A DNA stretch of 47,864 nucleotides from Methylomonas koyamae. Its GTDB lineage: Bacteria > Pseudomonadota > Gammaproteobacteria > Methylococcales > Methylomonadaceae. Under the pieces are notes generated by a model. That model saw only the letters and a program-made list of their open reading frames with translations. It was not told the DNA's origin and ran no database searches. The stretch spans positions 1 through 47,864 of the forward strand of contig CAMCSF010000003.1 of the NCBI GenBank assembly GCA_945877625.1, read 5' to 3'. The position numbers and the translations under genes are program-made. Positions 19,650 through 28,389 of the stretch are shown piece after piece (the stretch's first letter is position 1; each line of letters begins with the position of its first letter).

Positions 19650-20309
19650 TTACCGAATTTCTCGTATATCTGATAATGCAAAATCACCTAAATTGGTTGA
19701 ATTCAGTTTAGCAACCCCACCTGAAAGCGAAACGTTATCAACCTTACCGAGTGATAAGCTAGGTACAGTTATAGCTTTACCGTCTTGAAGCGCTTCTATT
19801 TGGAAGCTATAAACCCCATCACTAGCTACTGAGCCGCTATCGGTTTCGCCATCCCATAATAAACTTTGCACACCTGCGGTTTGTGGCCCTAAATCCATGG
19901 TGTGAACAACATTACCGCCACTATTAAGAATGGTCACTTTTAAGTCATCAACACCTTGAGACAATTCCATACCCATTTCAGCACTGCCTTGGGCCAGCTT
20001 TAGACTGTTACCAGGCACTAAAACAGTATGCCCTAATAAAGAAGCCGCTTTCATTGAATCACTACTTTTCACATTACCGGCAATTGCTGAGAGCGTCTCA
20101 TTCAGTTTGTTGATACCAGACACCATATTGATTTGCGAAATCTGGGTTGTCATCTGTGAGTTATCCATTGGATTTAATGGATCCTGATTTTTCATTTGCG
20201 CAATCAATAACTTCATAAACCGAGATTGAGTTTCATCGGGACTACTAGTCGTTATCTGATTATTTGTAGCTGTGGTTGTACCCGCACTACTCACACTATT
20301 AATTGCCAT
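19650..20309 (-). CDS. flgD: FlgD, hook-capping / hook assembly protein
   Basis: FlgD caps the growing hook and is shed at completion. The 219 residues include the N-terminal FlgD motif (SRFMKLLIAQMKNQDPLNPMDNSQMTTQISQINMVSGI) and a C-terminal FLG-type beta domain (LKVTILNSGGNVVHTMDLGPQTAGVQSLLWDGETDSG). I use the ATG at 20309 because AGGAGG stands 8 bp before it; the track start at 20318 is a GTG that overlaps this ribosome site. Confidence 0.96.
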   Translation of the reverse strand: MAINSVSSAGTTTATNNQITTSSPDETQSRFMKLLIAQMKNQDPLNPMDNSQMTTQISQINMVSGINKLNETLSAIAGNVKSSDSMKAASLLGHTVLVPGNSLKLAQGSAEMGMELSQGVDDLKVTILNSGGNVVHTMDLGPQTAGVQSLLWDGETDSGSVASDGVYSFQIEALQDGKAITVPSLSLGKVDNVSLSGGVAKLNSTNLGDFALSDIREIR

Positions 20310-20326
20310 AACAGCCACCTCCTGAA

Positions 20327-20731
20327 TTATTGACCTAGCGTCAGTGTTTTAAGCAGCATCGATTTAGCTGCATTTAAAGTATCAATGTTGTTTTGATAAG
20401 AACGGGAAGCGGACAGCATATTCACCATTTCTTCAGTGACATTGACATTGGGCATAGCCACATAGCCATTACTATCGGCATTGGGGTGACCTGGGTTGTA
20501 AACCATTTTAGGTGGCGCCGTATCTTCGATAACTTTAGAGACTTTAACAGTAGCATCCTTATCACCACCAACAGGTACTGTCATAAATTCAACTTGTTTT
20601 GCTCGATAAGGCTGGTCATTAGGGCCTACTGCACTATCAGCATTTGCAATGTTACTGGCGACAGCATTTAAGCGTTTGCTTTGTGCCGACATCGCAGAGC
20701 CAGCAATGTTAAAAATATTGAGTAAAGACAT
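20327..20731 (-). CDS. flgC: FlgC, proximal rod protein
   Basis: FlgC is a rod subunit of 134 residues, normal for the family. The N-terminus [33 protein letters not shown] and the C-terminus [41 protein letters not shown] are diagnostic. AAGGA lies before the ATG. Confidence 0.97.
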   Translation of the reverse strand: MSLLNIFNIAGSAMSAQSKRLNAVASNIANADSAVGPNDQPYRAKQVEFMTVPVGGDKDATVKVSKVIEDTAPPKMVYNPGHPNADSNGYVAMPNVNVTEEMVNMLSASRSYQNNIDTLNAAKSMLLKTLTLGQ

Positions 20732-20736
20732 TGGGG

Positions 20737-21141
20737 TTATCCTTGAAGAACACTTAATAATTCTTTGATGTCATGGTGAGCCATCGCTACATCTGATTCA
20801 TAACGCATGGCATTTTCAGCAAATGCATTGCGCTCAACATCCATATCAACCGTATTGTCATCAAGATTATTTTGCGTAGGTTTACGAAAAAAAACGCTAG
20901 GATTTTCAACAATGGATTGGCTAGATAGATGGACTGGATTAGTCTTTACGAGCGGTAGACTATTAGCATCCTGAGTTTGCGACATTGCTGACTGCATGGC
21001 TTTATTGAAATCAAAATCGCGGGCTTTAAAACCGGGAGTGTCGGCATTTGCAATGTTAGACGCCAAAATTTGCTGACGCTGACTACGCAAACGCAATGCG
21101 TTTTCATAATACCCTAGCGCACTATCTAATTTTCCTGCCAT
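20737..21141 (-). CDS. flgB: FlgB, proximal rod protein
   Basis: FlgB is the rod subunit closest to FliE. The 134-residue form starts [45 protein letters not shown] and ends [24 protein letters not shown] use the ATG at 21141, which has GAGG 8 bp before it and fits the family start, instead of the track start at 21186. It is the first gene of the flgBCDEFGHIJ run and is divergent from flgA. Confidence 0.97.
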   Translation of the reverse strand: MAGKLDSALGYYENALRLRSQRQQILASNIANADTPGFKARDFDFNKAMQSAMSQTQDANSLPLVKTNPVHLSSQSIVENPSVFFRKPTQNNLDDNTVDMDVERNAFAENAMRYESDVAMAHHDIKELLSVLQG

Positions 21142-21314
21142 TACAATACCTCTTGGCTGTCTAAAATGTTTGAAATCCAAAACCAACGGATTTTTAGATC
21201 TCTGATTTTAAGCAAATTTGACACAGTTCATTTGACTAATAAGCAGTCAAAATAGACTTTAGTTCAAGGCTTTGAATTGTGTTATTTAACCCCTTGAATC
21301 GATATACTGACACG
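21142..21314. promoter_or_regulatory. Divergent flgB / flgA control region with a 7-7-7 inverted repeat
   Basis: The gap between the two divergent starts holds a perfect inverted repeat, TTTGACT (21231-21237), seven bases, AGTCAAA (21245-21251), centred between the genes. A TAAAGTCT lies on the minus strand but without a sigma-28 -10 at the right distance. The operator role is inferred from position only. Confidence 0.4.
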
Positions 21315-22052
21315 ATGAAACAAAAGACCTCTTCACGCAAAAAGCGCTATCAAAAACTGATATTGGTAACATCAGTAGTGTTATCTGAGCTAATGCCTCA
21401 AATCGCTTGGTCTCAACAAGCCAATCCAGCACAAAATCTTCAACAACTGAGAGATGCCGCCATTGTTTACCTGCATCGCTTGCCAGCACTAGACCCCGAT
21501 AGCCAAATTAACGTCCCTCCACTCGATCCAGCACTAAAACTAAGCCAATGCAGCAATTTGGATTTTTTTCTGCCTAATCCTAATATACAGCGAGGTAATT
21601 TTCGCTTAGGTGTACGTTGCGCAGAACCACAAACTTGGTCAACATTCTTAAGCGTCAGCGTCATAGAACCTAAAACCTACTTTGTTACACGAAGAGCTTT
21701 GCTAAAGAACCATCGATTGAAACTTGAGGATTTGGTTCGCAGTAAATCTTACAATTTAAACAACATTGCCAACCTAATCACCGATCCGCAACAATTTATC
21801 GACCGTCATTTAGCTCGCCCACTACCGGAAGGTAGCACACTAAAAACCTACGACTTGGGTGCCGACCCCAGCTTAATGAGAGGTCAAACGGTAAAAATCA
21901 TTATCTCGAACTCAGGTTTTAAGATCACTAACCAAGGCCAACTATTAGCGAATGCAATTCCAGGACAAACCGCACGAGCTAAAACAGCATCGAATCAAAT
22001 CGTCACAGGCATTGCTAGAAGCGGGGGCATCTTAGAAATCGACTTACATTAG
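21315..22052 (+). CDS. flgA: FlgA, P-ring assembly chaperone
   Basis: FlgA is a periplasmic chaperone for FlgI. The 245-residue precursor (ATG at 21315; the track starts at an upstream GTG) has a basic N-terminus and hydrophobic signal segment (LILVTSVVLSELMPQIAWS). The C-terminal SAF-like domain reads YFVTRRALLKNHRLKLEDLV...RPLPEGSTLKTYDL...GQTVKIIISNSGFKITNQGQLLANAIPGQTARAKTASNQIVTGIA, diagnostic for FlgA. It lies in the usual place, divergent from flgB and ahead of flgM. Confidence 0.96.
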   Translation: MKQKTSSRKKRYQKLILVTSVVLSELMPQIAWSQQANPAQNLQQLRDAAIVYLHRLPALDPDSQINVPPLDPALKLSQCSNLDFFLPNPNIQRGNFRLGVRCAEPQTWSTFLSVSVIEPKTYFVTRRALLKNHRLKLEDLVRSKSYNLNNIANLITDPQQFIDRHLARPLPEGSTLKTYDLGADPSLMRGQTVKIIISNSGFKITNQGQLLANAIPGQTARAKTASNQIVTGIARSGGILEIDLH

Positions 22053-22079
22053 AACGTGTGAAAAAAATTTCCTAAACCC

Positions 22080-22106
22080 TAAAGTTCCTCTATTATCTGC
22101 CGTTAT
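22080..22106 (+). promoter_or_regulatory. Sigma-28 (FliA) promoter of flgMN
   Basis: TAAAGTTC, exactly 11 bases, then GCCGTTAT, against FliA consensus TAAAGTTT-N11-GCCGATAA (7/8 and 6/8). It ends 58 bp before the flgM ATG. This gives the well-known loop in which FliA drives its own anti-sigma factor. Confidence 0.85.
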
Positions 22107-22164
22107 AAGTAACAAAGATCAATCATAAACACTTTACCCTCACAAAAAGACAATAGGTATCGCC

Positions 22165-22452
22165 ATGAAAATAGACACAACATCAGGAAAAGTGTCCGCA
22201 CTTAACAATATCGGCCAGCCTAAAAGCAATTCCAAAATCGCCAGTAACGAATCTACTAATAAGGCTAACGCTGATACAGTGCAAATATCTAGCCAACTAT
22301 CGGACACATCGCCCACATTTAATTCAGAGAAAGTGGCTGAGATTAAGGCTGCAATTGCTGAAGGTCGCTTTACAGTGAATCCTCACGCTGTTGCTGACAG
22401 CTTGATTTCAACTGTTCAAGACTTAATTAAATCAAGCACTGACGCTGATTAA
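22165..22452 (+). CDS. flgM: FlgM, anti-sigma-28 factor
   Basis: FlgM binds FliA until it is exported through the finished hook. The 95 residues are mostly disordered and polar at the N-terminus, with the conserved C-terminal FliA-binding helix pattern (FNSEKVAEIKAAIAEGRFTVNPHAVADSLISTVQDLI). It follows a sigma-28 promoter and precedes flgN by 4 bp. Confidence 0.96.
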   Translation: MKIDTTSGKVSALNNIGQPKSNSKIASNESTNKANADTVQISSQLSDTSPTFNSEKVAEIKAAIAEGRFTVNPHAVADSLISTVQDLIKSSTDAD

Positions 22453-22456
22453 ACCG

Positions 22457-22930
22457 ATGAGCACTGTCGATCAATCACTATCGTCGCTACTATCTGACGA
22501 GCTCACTCTAATTGAGCAACTTGAAACAGTATTACAGCAAGAACGTGATTGTTTACTGACAGATGACCTAGAATCACTGCAGACCAACACACAAACCAAA
22601 TCAGAGTTAGTGCTGAAGTTGACGATTGCTAACCAACAGCGATTGGCGAAACTGACTGAAAATGGACAGCCAAAAGATGCACAAAGCATGAAAAACTGGC
22701 TAGCGCAATCTACTGATCAAGCATCAGAAAAACTCTGGGAAAGATTGCTAACTATCACCCAAAACACCAAAGAGTTAAATAATGCCAATGGCTTATTACT
22801 TAACAAGCTTGTCGCTCGAACTCAGAATGCACTAAATTTCTTAGAGAGCCATTCTAACAATACAACCACTCTCTACGGCCCAGATGGCCAAAACGCCATT
22901 TCATCATTTAAGCTAAACATCTCCATCTAG
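22457..22930 (+). CDS. flgN: FlgN, export chaperone for FlgK and FlgL
   Basis: FlgN is a small helical chaperone that keeps FlgK and FlgL unassembled in the cytoplasm. The 157 residues form long amphipathic helices (LLSDELTLIEQLETVLQQERDCLLTDDLESL) and have the FlgN/LcrG-like length. Its place behind flgM is the standard one and supports the weakly conserved sequence. Confidence 0.92.
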   Translation: MSTVDQSLSSLLSDELTLIEQLETVLQQERDCLLTDDLESLQTNTQTKSELVLKLTIANQQRLAKLTENGQPKDAQSMKNWLAQSTDQASEKLWERLLTITQNTKELNNANGLLLNKLVARTQNALNFLESHSNNTTTLYGPDGQNAISSFKLNISI

Positions 22931-22952
22931 CCCCAATTTTAAGCGTCAAGAT

Positions 22953-22970
22953 TAAATTACGGGTAATTTA
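22953..22970. promoter_or_regulatory. Perfect 18-bp palindrome between flgN and flhB
   Basis: TAAATTAC-GG-GTAATTTA is a perfect 8-2-8 inverted repeat 94 bp before the flhB ATG in a 133-bp gap. It may be an operator for the flhBAFG-fliA-mot run or a hairpin at the flgMN end. No regulator can be named from the sequence. Confidence 0.35.
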
Positions 22971-23063
22971 CCTCGCTAATCTAGCAAACCCCAAAGCTTT
23001 AAAACCGTGATAATTACAGATTCGATACTGCCTTCAATTTGGCACATCTAATAGGGATAAATC

Positions 23064-24209
23064 ATGGCCGAAGAAAGCGATCAGGAAAAGACCGAAGAAG
23101 CATCTCCCCGAAGGTTAGAAAAAGCACGCGAAGAAGGCGATGTTCCGCGATCACGAGAATTGGCTACATTCTGTGTCTTATTAGCTGCTACACTTGGCTT
23201 TTGGATTTATGGCAATGCGATGATCGCTCAACTCAAGCATATGCTATATAAAAGTTTAAGCTTTGAACGTATACAAGTAATGGACCCCAGCCGATTAGCC
23301 ATTGATTTATCACAACAATTGTTTGATTTGTTACTGGTGTTTGCGCCCTTTGTCGGTCTAATACTATTAGCCGCATTAGGGTCACCCATGCTCATCGGTG
23401 GCTGGTTATTTAATAGCAAAGCACTTGGCCCTAATTTTAATAAACTGAACCCAATCCAAGGCATAGCCAATATGTTCTCTAGTAATTCATTAGTTGAATT
23501 ACTTAAGGCTATTGGTAAAACATTATTAGTTGCGAGCGTGGCCTGGGGCGTAATGCGATCCCATGTCGATGATATATTTGCCTTGGTTTCTGAGGCCTTA
23601 ATCTTGGCATGCACACATCAAGGTCAGCTATTATTAGCCTGCTTTACTGCAATGGTTTTTGCGTTTGCTTTAATAGCGCTTATTGATGCACCCTATCAAA
23701 TGTATCATTACTCAAAAAAGTTGATGATGACTCGTCAAGATTTACGCGATGAAGCCAAAGAATCAGATGGCAATCCAGAAATTAAAGCTAAAATTCGCGC
23801 TCAACAACGTGAAATGTCAAGACGCAGAATGATGGCAGCGGTACCTAGCGCCGACGTTGTTATCACTAACCCTAGTCATTATGCTGTAGCCCTGAAATAC
23901 CCAGAAAGCGCGAATCACGCCCCGTTGGTGATTGCTAAAGGCATGAATGAAGTTGCAGCGAAAATCAAACAAATTGCTACCGAAAATAATATAGTCCTAA
24001 TGGAAGCCCCGCCTCTAGCTCGAGCGCTTTATCATCATGCTGAATTAGATGAGGAAATACCAACCACTCTATACACTGCGGTCGCACAAGTCCTTGCTTA
24101 TGTTTTTCAATTACGGACTTGGAAAAAAACAGGTGGCTTAGCACCTATGATTCCAGATTTTGTACCTGTACCCGCTGATATGGACCCCTTAAACTCGGAG
24201 AAACGCTAG
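23064..24209 (+). CDS. flhB: FlhB, export-gate specificity switch
   Basis: FlhB wraps the export gate and switches specificity after hook completion. The 381 residues have four membrane helices in the N-terminal half (KTEEASPRRLEKAREEGDVPRSRE precedes the first) and a cytoplasmic autocleavage domain. The cleavage site is NPSH with Asn at residue 269, the same position as the NPTH site of E. coli FlhB; Ser for Thr is a common variant. The gene begins the flhBAFG-fliA-mot run. Confidence 0.98.
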   Translation: MAEESDQEKTEEASPRRLEKAREEGDVPRSRELATFCVLLAATLGFWIYGNAMIAQLKHMLYKSLSFERIQVMDPSRLAIDLSQQLFDLLLVFAPFVGLILLAALGSPMLIGGWLFNSKALGPNFNKLNPIQGIANMFSSNSLVELLKAIGKTLLVASVAWGVMRSHVDDIFALVSEALILACTHQGQLLLACFTAMVFAFALIALIDAPYQMYHYSKKLMMTRQDLRDEAKESDGNPEIKAKIRAQQREMSRRRMMAAVPSADVVITNPSHYAVALKYPESANHAPLVIAKGMNEVAAKIKQIATENNIVLMEAPPLARALYHHAELDEEIPTTLYTAVAQVLAYVFQLRTWKKTGGLAPMIPDFVPVPADMDPLNSEKR

Positions 24210-26282
24210 ATGAATATGAGCAAATGGCTGACAGGCATTAATGGTTCAGCATTAGCAGCGCCAGCACTAGTGATTATCATGCTGGCCTTAATGGTGTTGC
24301 CTGTTCCATCTTTTGCTTTAGATGTATTTTTTAGTTTCAATATTTCACTGTCGATTATAGTTTTACTAACAGCACTATACACAGTTAGTCCATTAGATTT
24401 TATGGCTTTTCCTGCTGTGTTATTAATCACCACTATGTTAAGACTATCACTTAACGTTGCCTCAACTCGTATAGTTTTAACGGAAGGTCATAATGGCCCT
24501 GATGCTGCTGGAAAAGTGATTGAAGCTTTCGGCCACTTTCTAATTGGCGGCAATTATTTAGTTGGTGTTGTTGTATTTATCATCCTTACCATTATCAACT
24601 TTGTGGTCATCACCAAAGGCGCCGGCAGGATCGCTGAGGTAGGTGCTCGCTTTGCCTTAGACGCAATGCCCGGCAAACAAATGGCGATTGATGCGGATTT
24701 AAACGCTGGGTTAATTGGTGAAACAGAAGCACGAGAACGCCGTAAATCAGTTGCACAAGAAGCCGAGTTTTATGGCGCGATGGATGGTGCTAGTAAATAC
24801 GTACGAGGTGATGCGGTCGCGGGGATTGTCATCGTTATCGTCAATATGGTCGGCGGCTTATTAGTAGGAATGATTCAACATGAGTTAGATTTTTCTAAAG
24901 CTATCGAAACTTACACCATGTTAGCTATCGGTGATGGATTAGTCGCCCAACTTCCTTCCTTAATTATTTCTGTAGCCGCTGGTGCGGTAGTTTCTAGGGT
25001 TGTTAGTGATGAAGATGTTGGTAGCCAAATGGTTAACCAATTGCTGATGAAACCACAAGTCTTGTACATCACCGCCGGTATTATTGGTGGCCTTGGTATG
25101 ATTCCTGGAATGCCTCACCTAGCATTTTGGCTATTAGCTGCCTTAATTGGCGGTAGCGCTTATCATTATCAACACAAACCAAAAACCACGCCTGCAATGG
25201 AACAGGCGCCTAATCCAAGCACGCCCACCGAAGTTGAAGAAGTGAGTTGGAAAGATTTAGCACCCATTCAAACTTTGGGTTTAGAAGTTGGATATCGACT
25301 AATAACCTTAGTTGATAAAGCGCAAGGCGGTGAATTGTTCCGCCGAATAAAAGGAGTTCGCAGAAAATTTGCTCAAGAAGTTGGCTTTTTACCTCCATCA
25401 ATCCATATTAATGACAATTTGGAACTGAGTCCTTCCACTTATCGTATTACACTAAAAGGCGTGGAAATTGGCTTAGGTGAAACACAACCTGGTCAATTTA
25501 TGGCCATTAATCCTGGTATGGTTACTGGTAATTTAAATGGCACACAGACCACCGATCCAACATTTGGCTTACCTGCTGTGTGGATTGGCCCACAGATGCG
25601 TGAGCAGGCGCAAGCCATGGGATACACGGTGGTAGACGCAAGCACAGTAGTTGCTACCCATTTAAACCAATTGATGATGGAGTACGCTAGCGAACTATTA
25701 GGACGTCAAGAATTACAAGCGTTACTTGATCATATTGGCAAAGATTCGCCGAAACTAGTAGAAGATTTAACGCCTAAATTATTACCACTATCAACGCTAC
25801 AAAAAATTCTCCAAAACTTATTATTTGAAGACGTACATATCCGAGATATGCATACAATTATTGAAACCCTTGTTGAATACGCATCTCAAACTCAAGATGC
25901 CAACTTTCTAACGGCAATGGTACGTATTGGATTGAGTCGAGCTATTGCTCAACAAATTGCCCCCAACAGTAAAGAGATTCCTGTAATGGCTTTAGATAAT
26001 CGATTGGAGCAACTTTTACTACAATCACTGCAAAGTAGCGGGCCTGATGGTAGCGCTATCGAACCAGGCTTAGCAGACACATTGATGACACAAACCGCAC
26101 AAAGTACACAGATGCAAGAACAATTAGGCTATATTCCAGTATTACTTGTTCCAGGCCCACTTAGACCTATGTTAGCTCGTTTTCTCCGCCGCAGTTTACC
26201 TCAACTAAAAGTACTATCTCATGCTGAATTACCCGATTCATACATCATTAAAGTAACCAATCTTGTTGGAGCATTAATATGA
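24210..26282 (+). CDS. flhA: FlhA, export-gate component
   Basis: FlhA forms the nonameric ring that docks chaperone-substrate complexes and uses the proton gradient. The 690 residues have about eight N-terminal membrane helices, the FHIPEP-family signature (RLSLNVASTRIVL), the cytoplasmic loop ALDAMPGKQMAIDADLNAGLI and a large C-terminal cytoplasmic domain. Its ATG directly follows the flhB stop; flhF overlaps by 4 bp. Confidence 0.98.
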   Translation: MNMSKWLTGINGSALAAPALVIIMLALMVLPVPSFALDVFFSFNISLSIIVLLTALYTVSPLDFMAFPAVLLITTMLRLSLNVASTRIVLTEGHNGPDAAGKVIEAFGHFLIGGNYLVGVVVFIILTIINFVVITKGAGRIAEVGARFALDAMPGKQMAIDADLNAGLIGETEARERRKSVAQEAEFYGAMDGASKYVRGDAVAGIVIVIVNMVGGLLVGMIQHELDFSKAIETYTMLAIGDGLVAQLPSLIISVAAGAVVSRVVSDEDVGSQMVNQLLMKPQVLYITAGIIGGLGMIPGMPHLAFWLLAALIGGSAYHYQHKPKTTPAMEQAPNPSTPTEVEEVSWKDLAPIQTLGLEVGYRLITLVDKAQGGELFRRIKGVRRKFAQEVGFLPPSIHINDNLELSPSTYRITLKGVEIGLGETQPGQFMAINPGMVTGNLNGTQTTDPTFGLPAVWIGPQMREQAQAMGYTVVDASTVVATHLNQLMMEYASELLGRQELQALLDHIGKDSPKLVEDLTPKLLPLSTLQKILQNLLFEDVHIRDMHTIIETLVEYASQTQDANFLTAMVRIGLSRAIAQQIAPNSKEIPVMALDNRLEQLLLQSLQSSGPDGSAIEPGLADTLMTQTAQSTQMQEQLGYIPVLLVPGPLRPMLARFLRRSLPQLKVLSHAELPDSYIIKVTNLVGALI

Positions 26283-27559
26283 AAGTTCAACGATTTTTTG
26301 CTGTTACTACTCGAGAAGCTTTGGCGCAAGTGAGAGAGGCATTAGGGCCAGATGCAATCATTTTGTCAAATCGCAACATTAATGATGGTGTGGAAATTTT
26401 GGCATCTCATGAACGAGATTTTTCATTCGCTGTTGAACAATCACAACAGGACGCCCCGCCTCCCCCCAAAAAAACTAAGCCGCTTATCACTAATACCGAG
26501 CCAGAGCCAGAGCAACAACCAAAATCAAAGTCAAAGTCAAAGTCAAAGCCAGACCCTGAGCCCGATACAACAGCGCCTAACCAAGACGTTACTAACGATT
26601 TAAAACTAATCATAGATGAAATTCGCGGTATGCGAGGATCGTTAGAAACTAAATTATCGACATTGACATTGAACGAGGAGCAACCACCCAATTCGGCAAA
26701 AGTGGGTATTGTGCGTGAATTAATCGCCATGGGATTTAGCGCCAAATTATCTCGTTATATGGCAGAAAATGCCCCCGAAGACCAAGATATTGAACTGGTT
26801 TTAAGCTGGGCTAAAGGTATATTCGAACGCAACTTATCAACCATCAAAAACGATGCCGAAATCTTGGACTCTGGCGGCATTTATGCGTTAGTTGGCCCAA
26901 CAGGCGTGGGTAAAACCACTACTACCGCAAAACTTGCTGCTCGCTATGTCATGCGACACGGTGCCAGTAAATTGGCTTTAATTACCACCGATAATTACCG
27001 GATTGGTGCCCATGAACAATTACGCATTTACGGTGACATCCTCGGTGTTATGGTGCACTCAGTTAGTAACGAAACTGATTTAAGCATTACATTAGATAAA
27101 CTTAAAACCAAACATACTATATTGATTGACACTGTTGGCATGGGCCAACGCGATAAAATGGTTTCTGAACAAATTACTATGTTATCAGGCACAGAAACAC
27201 CCATTAAACATCTGCTTTGTCTAAATACCACTAGCACTATCGAGACTTTAAATGAAGTTGTGGCAGCTTATCGCGGCTCAAATTTAGCAGGTTGCATTCT
27301 GACTAAACTGGATGAAGCTGTGACCTTAAGCAATGCTTTAGAAGTGGTATTACGACAAAAACTAAAACTGTTTTATTTTGGTACAGGTCAACGAGTACCT
27401 GAAGATTTGCATCTAGTAAAAGCCGGAATATTAGTTGATCACGCTTTTAAATACCGCCATTCCAATAGCGCTAACCGACTTGAAGACGATGAATTAGCAA
27501 ATTTAATGGCTTCAACTACTCCCTACAATTCAGATTTAAAGAGTATTTATGTCGAGTAA
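26279..27559 (+). CDS. flhF: FlhF, SRP-like GTPase for flagellar placement
   Basis: FlhF is a GTPase related to Ffh/FtsY that sets the position of flagella, usually the pole. The 426 residues show the N-terminal B domain (MKVQRFFAVTTREALAQVREALGPDAIILSNR), an unusual Lys-Ser/Pro-Glu linker (residues about 60-100), and the NG domain with P-loop GPTGVGKTTTTAKLA near residue 206-220 and LIDTVGMGQRD. Its presence points to polar or regulated flagellation. It overlaps flhG by 11 bp. Confidence 0.97.
   Translation: MKVQRFFAVTTREALAQVREALGPDAIILSNRNINDGVEILASHERDFSFAVEQSQQDAPPPPKKTKPLITNTEPEPEQQPKSKSKSKSKPDPEPDTTAPNQDVTNDLKLIIDEIRGMRGSLETKLSTLTLNEEQPPNSAKVGIVRELIAMGFSAKLSRYMAENAPEDQDIELVLSWAKGIFERNLSTIKNDAEILDSGGIYALVGPTGVGKTTTTAKLAARYVMRHGASKLALITTDNYRIGAHEQLRIYGDILGVMVHSVSNETDLSITLDKLKTKHTILIDTVGMGQRDKMVSEQITMLSGTETPIKHLLCLNTTSTIETLNEVVAAYRGSNLAGCILTKLDEAVTLSNALEVVLRQKLKLFYFGTGQRVPEDLHLVKAGILVDHAFKYRHSNSANRLEDDELANLMASTTPYNSDLKSIYVE
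26525..26548 (+). repeat. Hexanucleotide (TCAAAG)x4 in the flhF linker
   Basis: Four perfect TCAAAG units encode the KSKSKSKS run between the B and NG domains of FlhF; a GAGCCA doublet lies just upstream. Six-base units keep the frame, so copy-number change would alter only linker length. Confidence 0.8.
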
Positions 27560-28385
27560 TTCAGGCTTAGACCAAGCGGCGGGCTTGCGTAGTTTACTGG
27601 GTACAACGGAAACCCGCCGAGTATCATTTCTTTCAGCCATCCCGGCGGCTGAAAAAAATCAAGTGTTACTTAATCTAGCAGCGGCACTCGTGCAAAAAGG
27701 TAGTGATATACACTTATTGGATGCAAGCCTTGATGTTGAAGGTATCAGTACAATTAACCCTGGTAAATTACATTACAGCCTTTCTGATGTCGCAACGGGA
27801 CAGGCCTCGCTATCGTCTGCTTTAGTTGAACATGACAGCGGAATACATTTAAGTAAATTATCAACACAATCGATAAGCAATTTAGCTAACCAAAACAAGG
27901 CATTAGCAAGACTGTCCGAGGCTGTACTAGCGATTAAGCCGGAAAGTAATTTTTGCTTCATCGACACCCATTTAGATAACGACAATCCGTTCATACTACC
28001 GGAAATCTCGGAAGGTGATGTAGTGGTTATGGCCACGACTACGGCTGATTCAATCAAATCGGCTTATTTACAAATCAAAGCCTTACATGCAAAACTTGGT
28101 CGCCGTCCTTATCATATATTAGTTGTTGGTGGCTCTGAACAACAAGCAAGCTTAATTCAGCAAAATATGAGCCAAGCAACCAATTTATATCTCGCTGTGC
28201 CGCTGATATCTCTAGGCGCAATCCCAACTGATGATTCTCTGGCTCGTGCAACACAAATGAGCAAATCCGTAGTAGAAGCCTATCCTACAGCACCGGCCGC
28301 TACCGCTTTTAGAGAAATTGCCAGTAAGTTGATTGATCACGCAAGAACAATTAGCGCCACACCATCCGACAACCAAGAGGAATAA
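27549..28385 (+). CDS. flhG: FlhG/FleN-like MinD-family protein with degenerate nucleotide-binding site
   Basis: FlhG (FleN, YlxH) is a MinD-type ATPase that limits flagellar number and activates FlhF. The N-terminal FlhF-activating helix is present (DQAAGLR, residues 8-14) and the C-terminal FleN pattern is clear (IPTDDSLARATQMSKSVVEAYPTAPAATAFREIA). However, where the family has the deviant Walker A SGKGGVGKTN, this protein reads SAIPAAEKNQ at the same spacing, and the following LLDAD is LLDAS. It therefore probably cannot bind or hydrolyse ATP in the usual way. It lies in the standard place between flhF and fliA. Length 278 is normal and the frame is intact, so it is not an obvious pseudogene. 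Confidence 0.85.
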   Translation: MSSNSGLDQAAGLRSLLGTTETRRVSFLSAIPAAEKNQVLLNLAAALVQKGSDIHLLDASLDVEGISTINPGKLHYSLSDVATGQASLSSALVEHDSGIHLSKLSTQSISNLANQNKALARLSEAVLAIKPESNFCFIDTHLDNDNPFILPEISEGDVVVMATTTADSIKSAYLQIKALHAKLGRRPYHILVVGGSEQQASLIQQNMSQATNLYLAVPLISLGAIPTDDSLARATQMSKSVVEAYPTAPAATAFREIASKLIDHARTISATPSDNQEE

Positions 28386-28389
28386 CGCC

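Noticed and set aside
21142-21278. TAAAGTCT on the minus strand before flgB as a sigma-28 -35
   Set aside because: There is no acceptable -10 at 11 bp, and flgB is normally not a late gene.
23037-23064. TTGGCAC just before flhB, the -24 half of a sigma-54 promoter
   Set aside because: No GC at the -12 position and far too close to the ATG.
23039-23251. 70-residue ORF overlapping the flhB start in another frame
   Set aside because: No ribosome site or family resemblance; flhB in the same DNA is certain.
26407-26745. 112-residue minus-strand ORF with FDFDFDFDF repeat
   Set aside because: It is the antisense reading of the TCAAAG repeat and FlhF linker.
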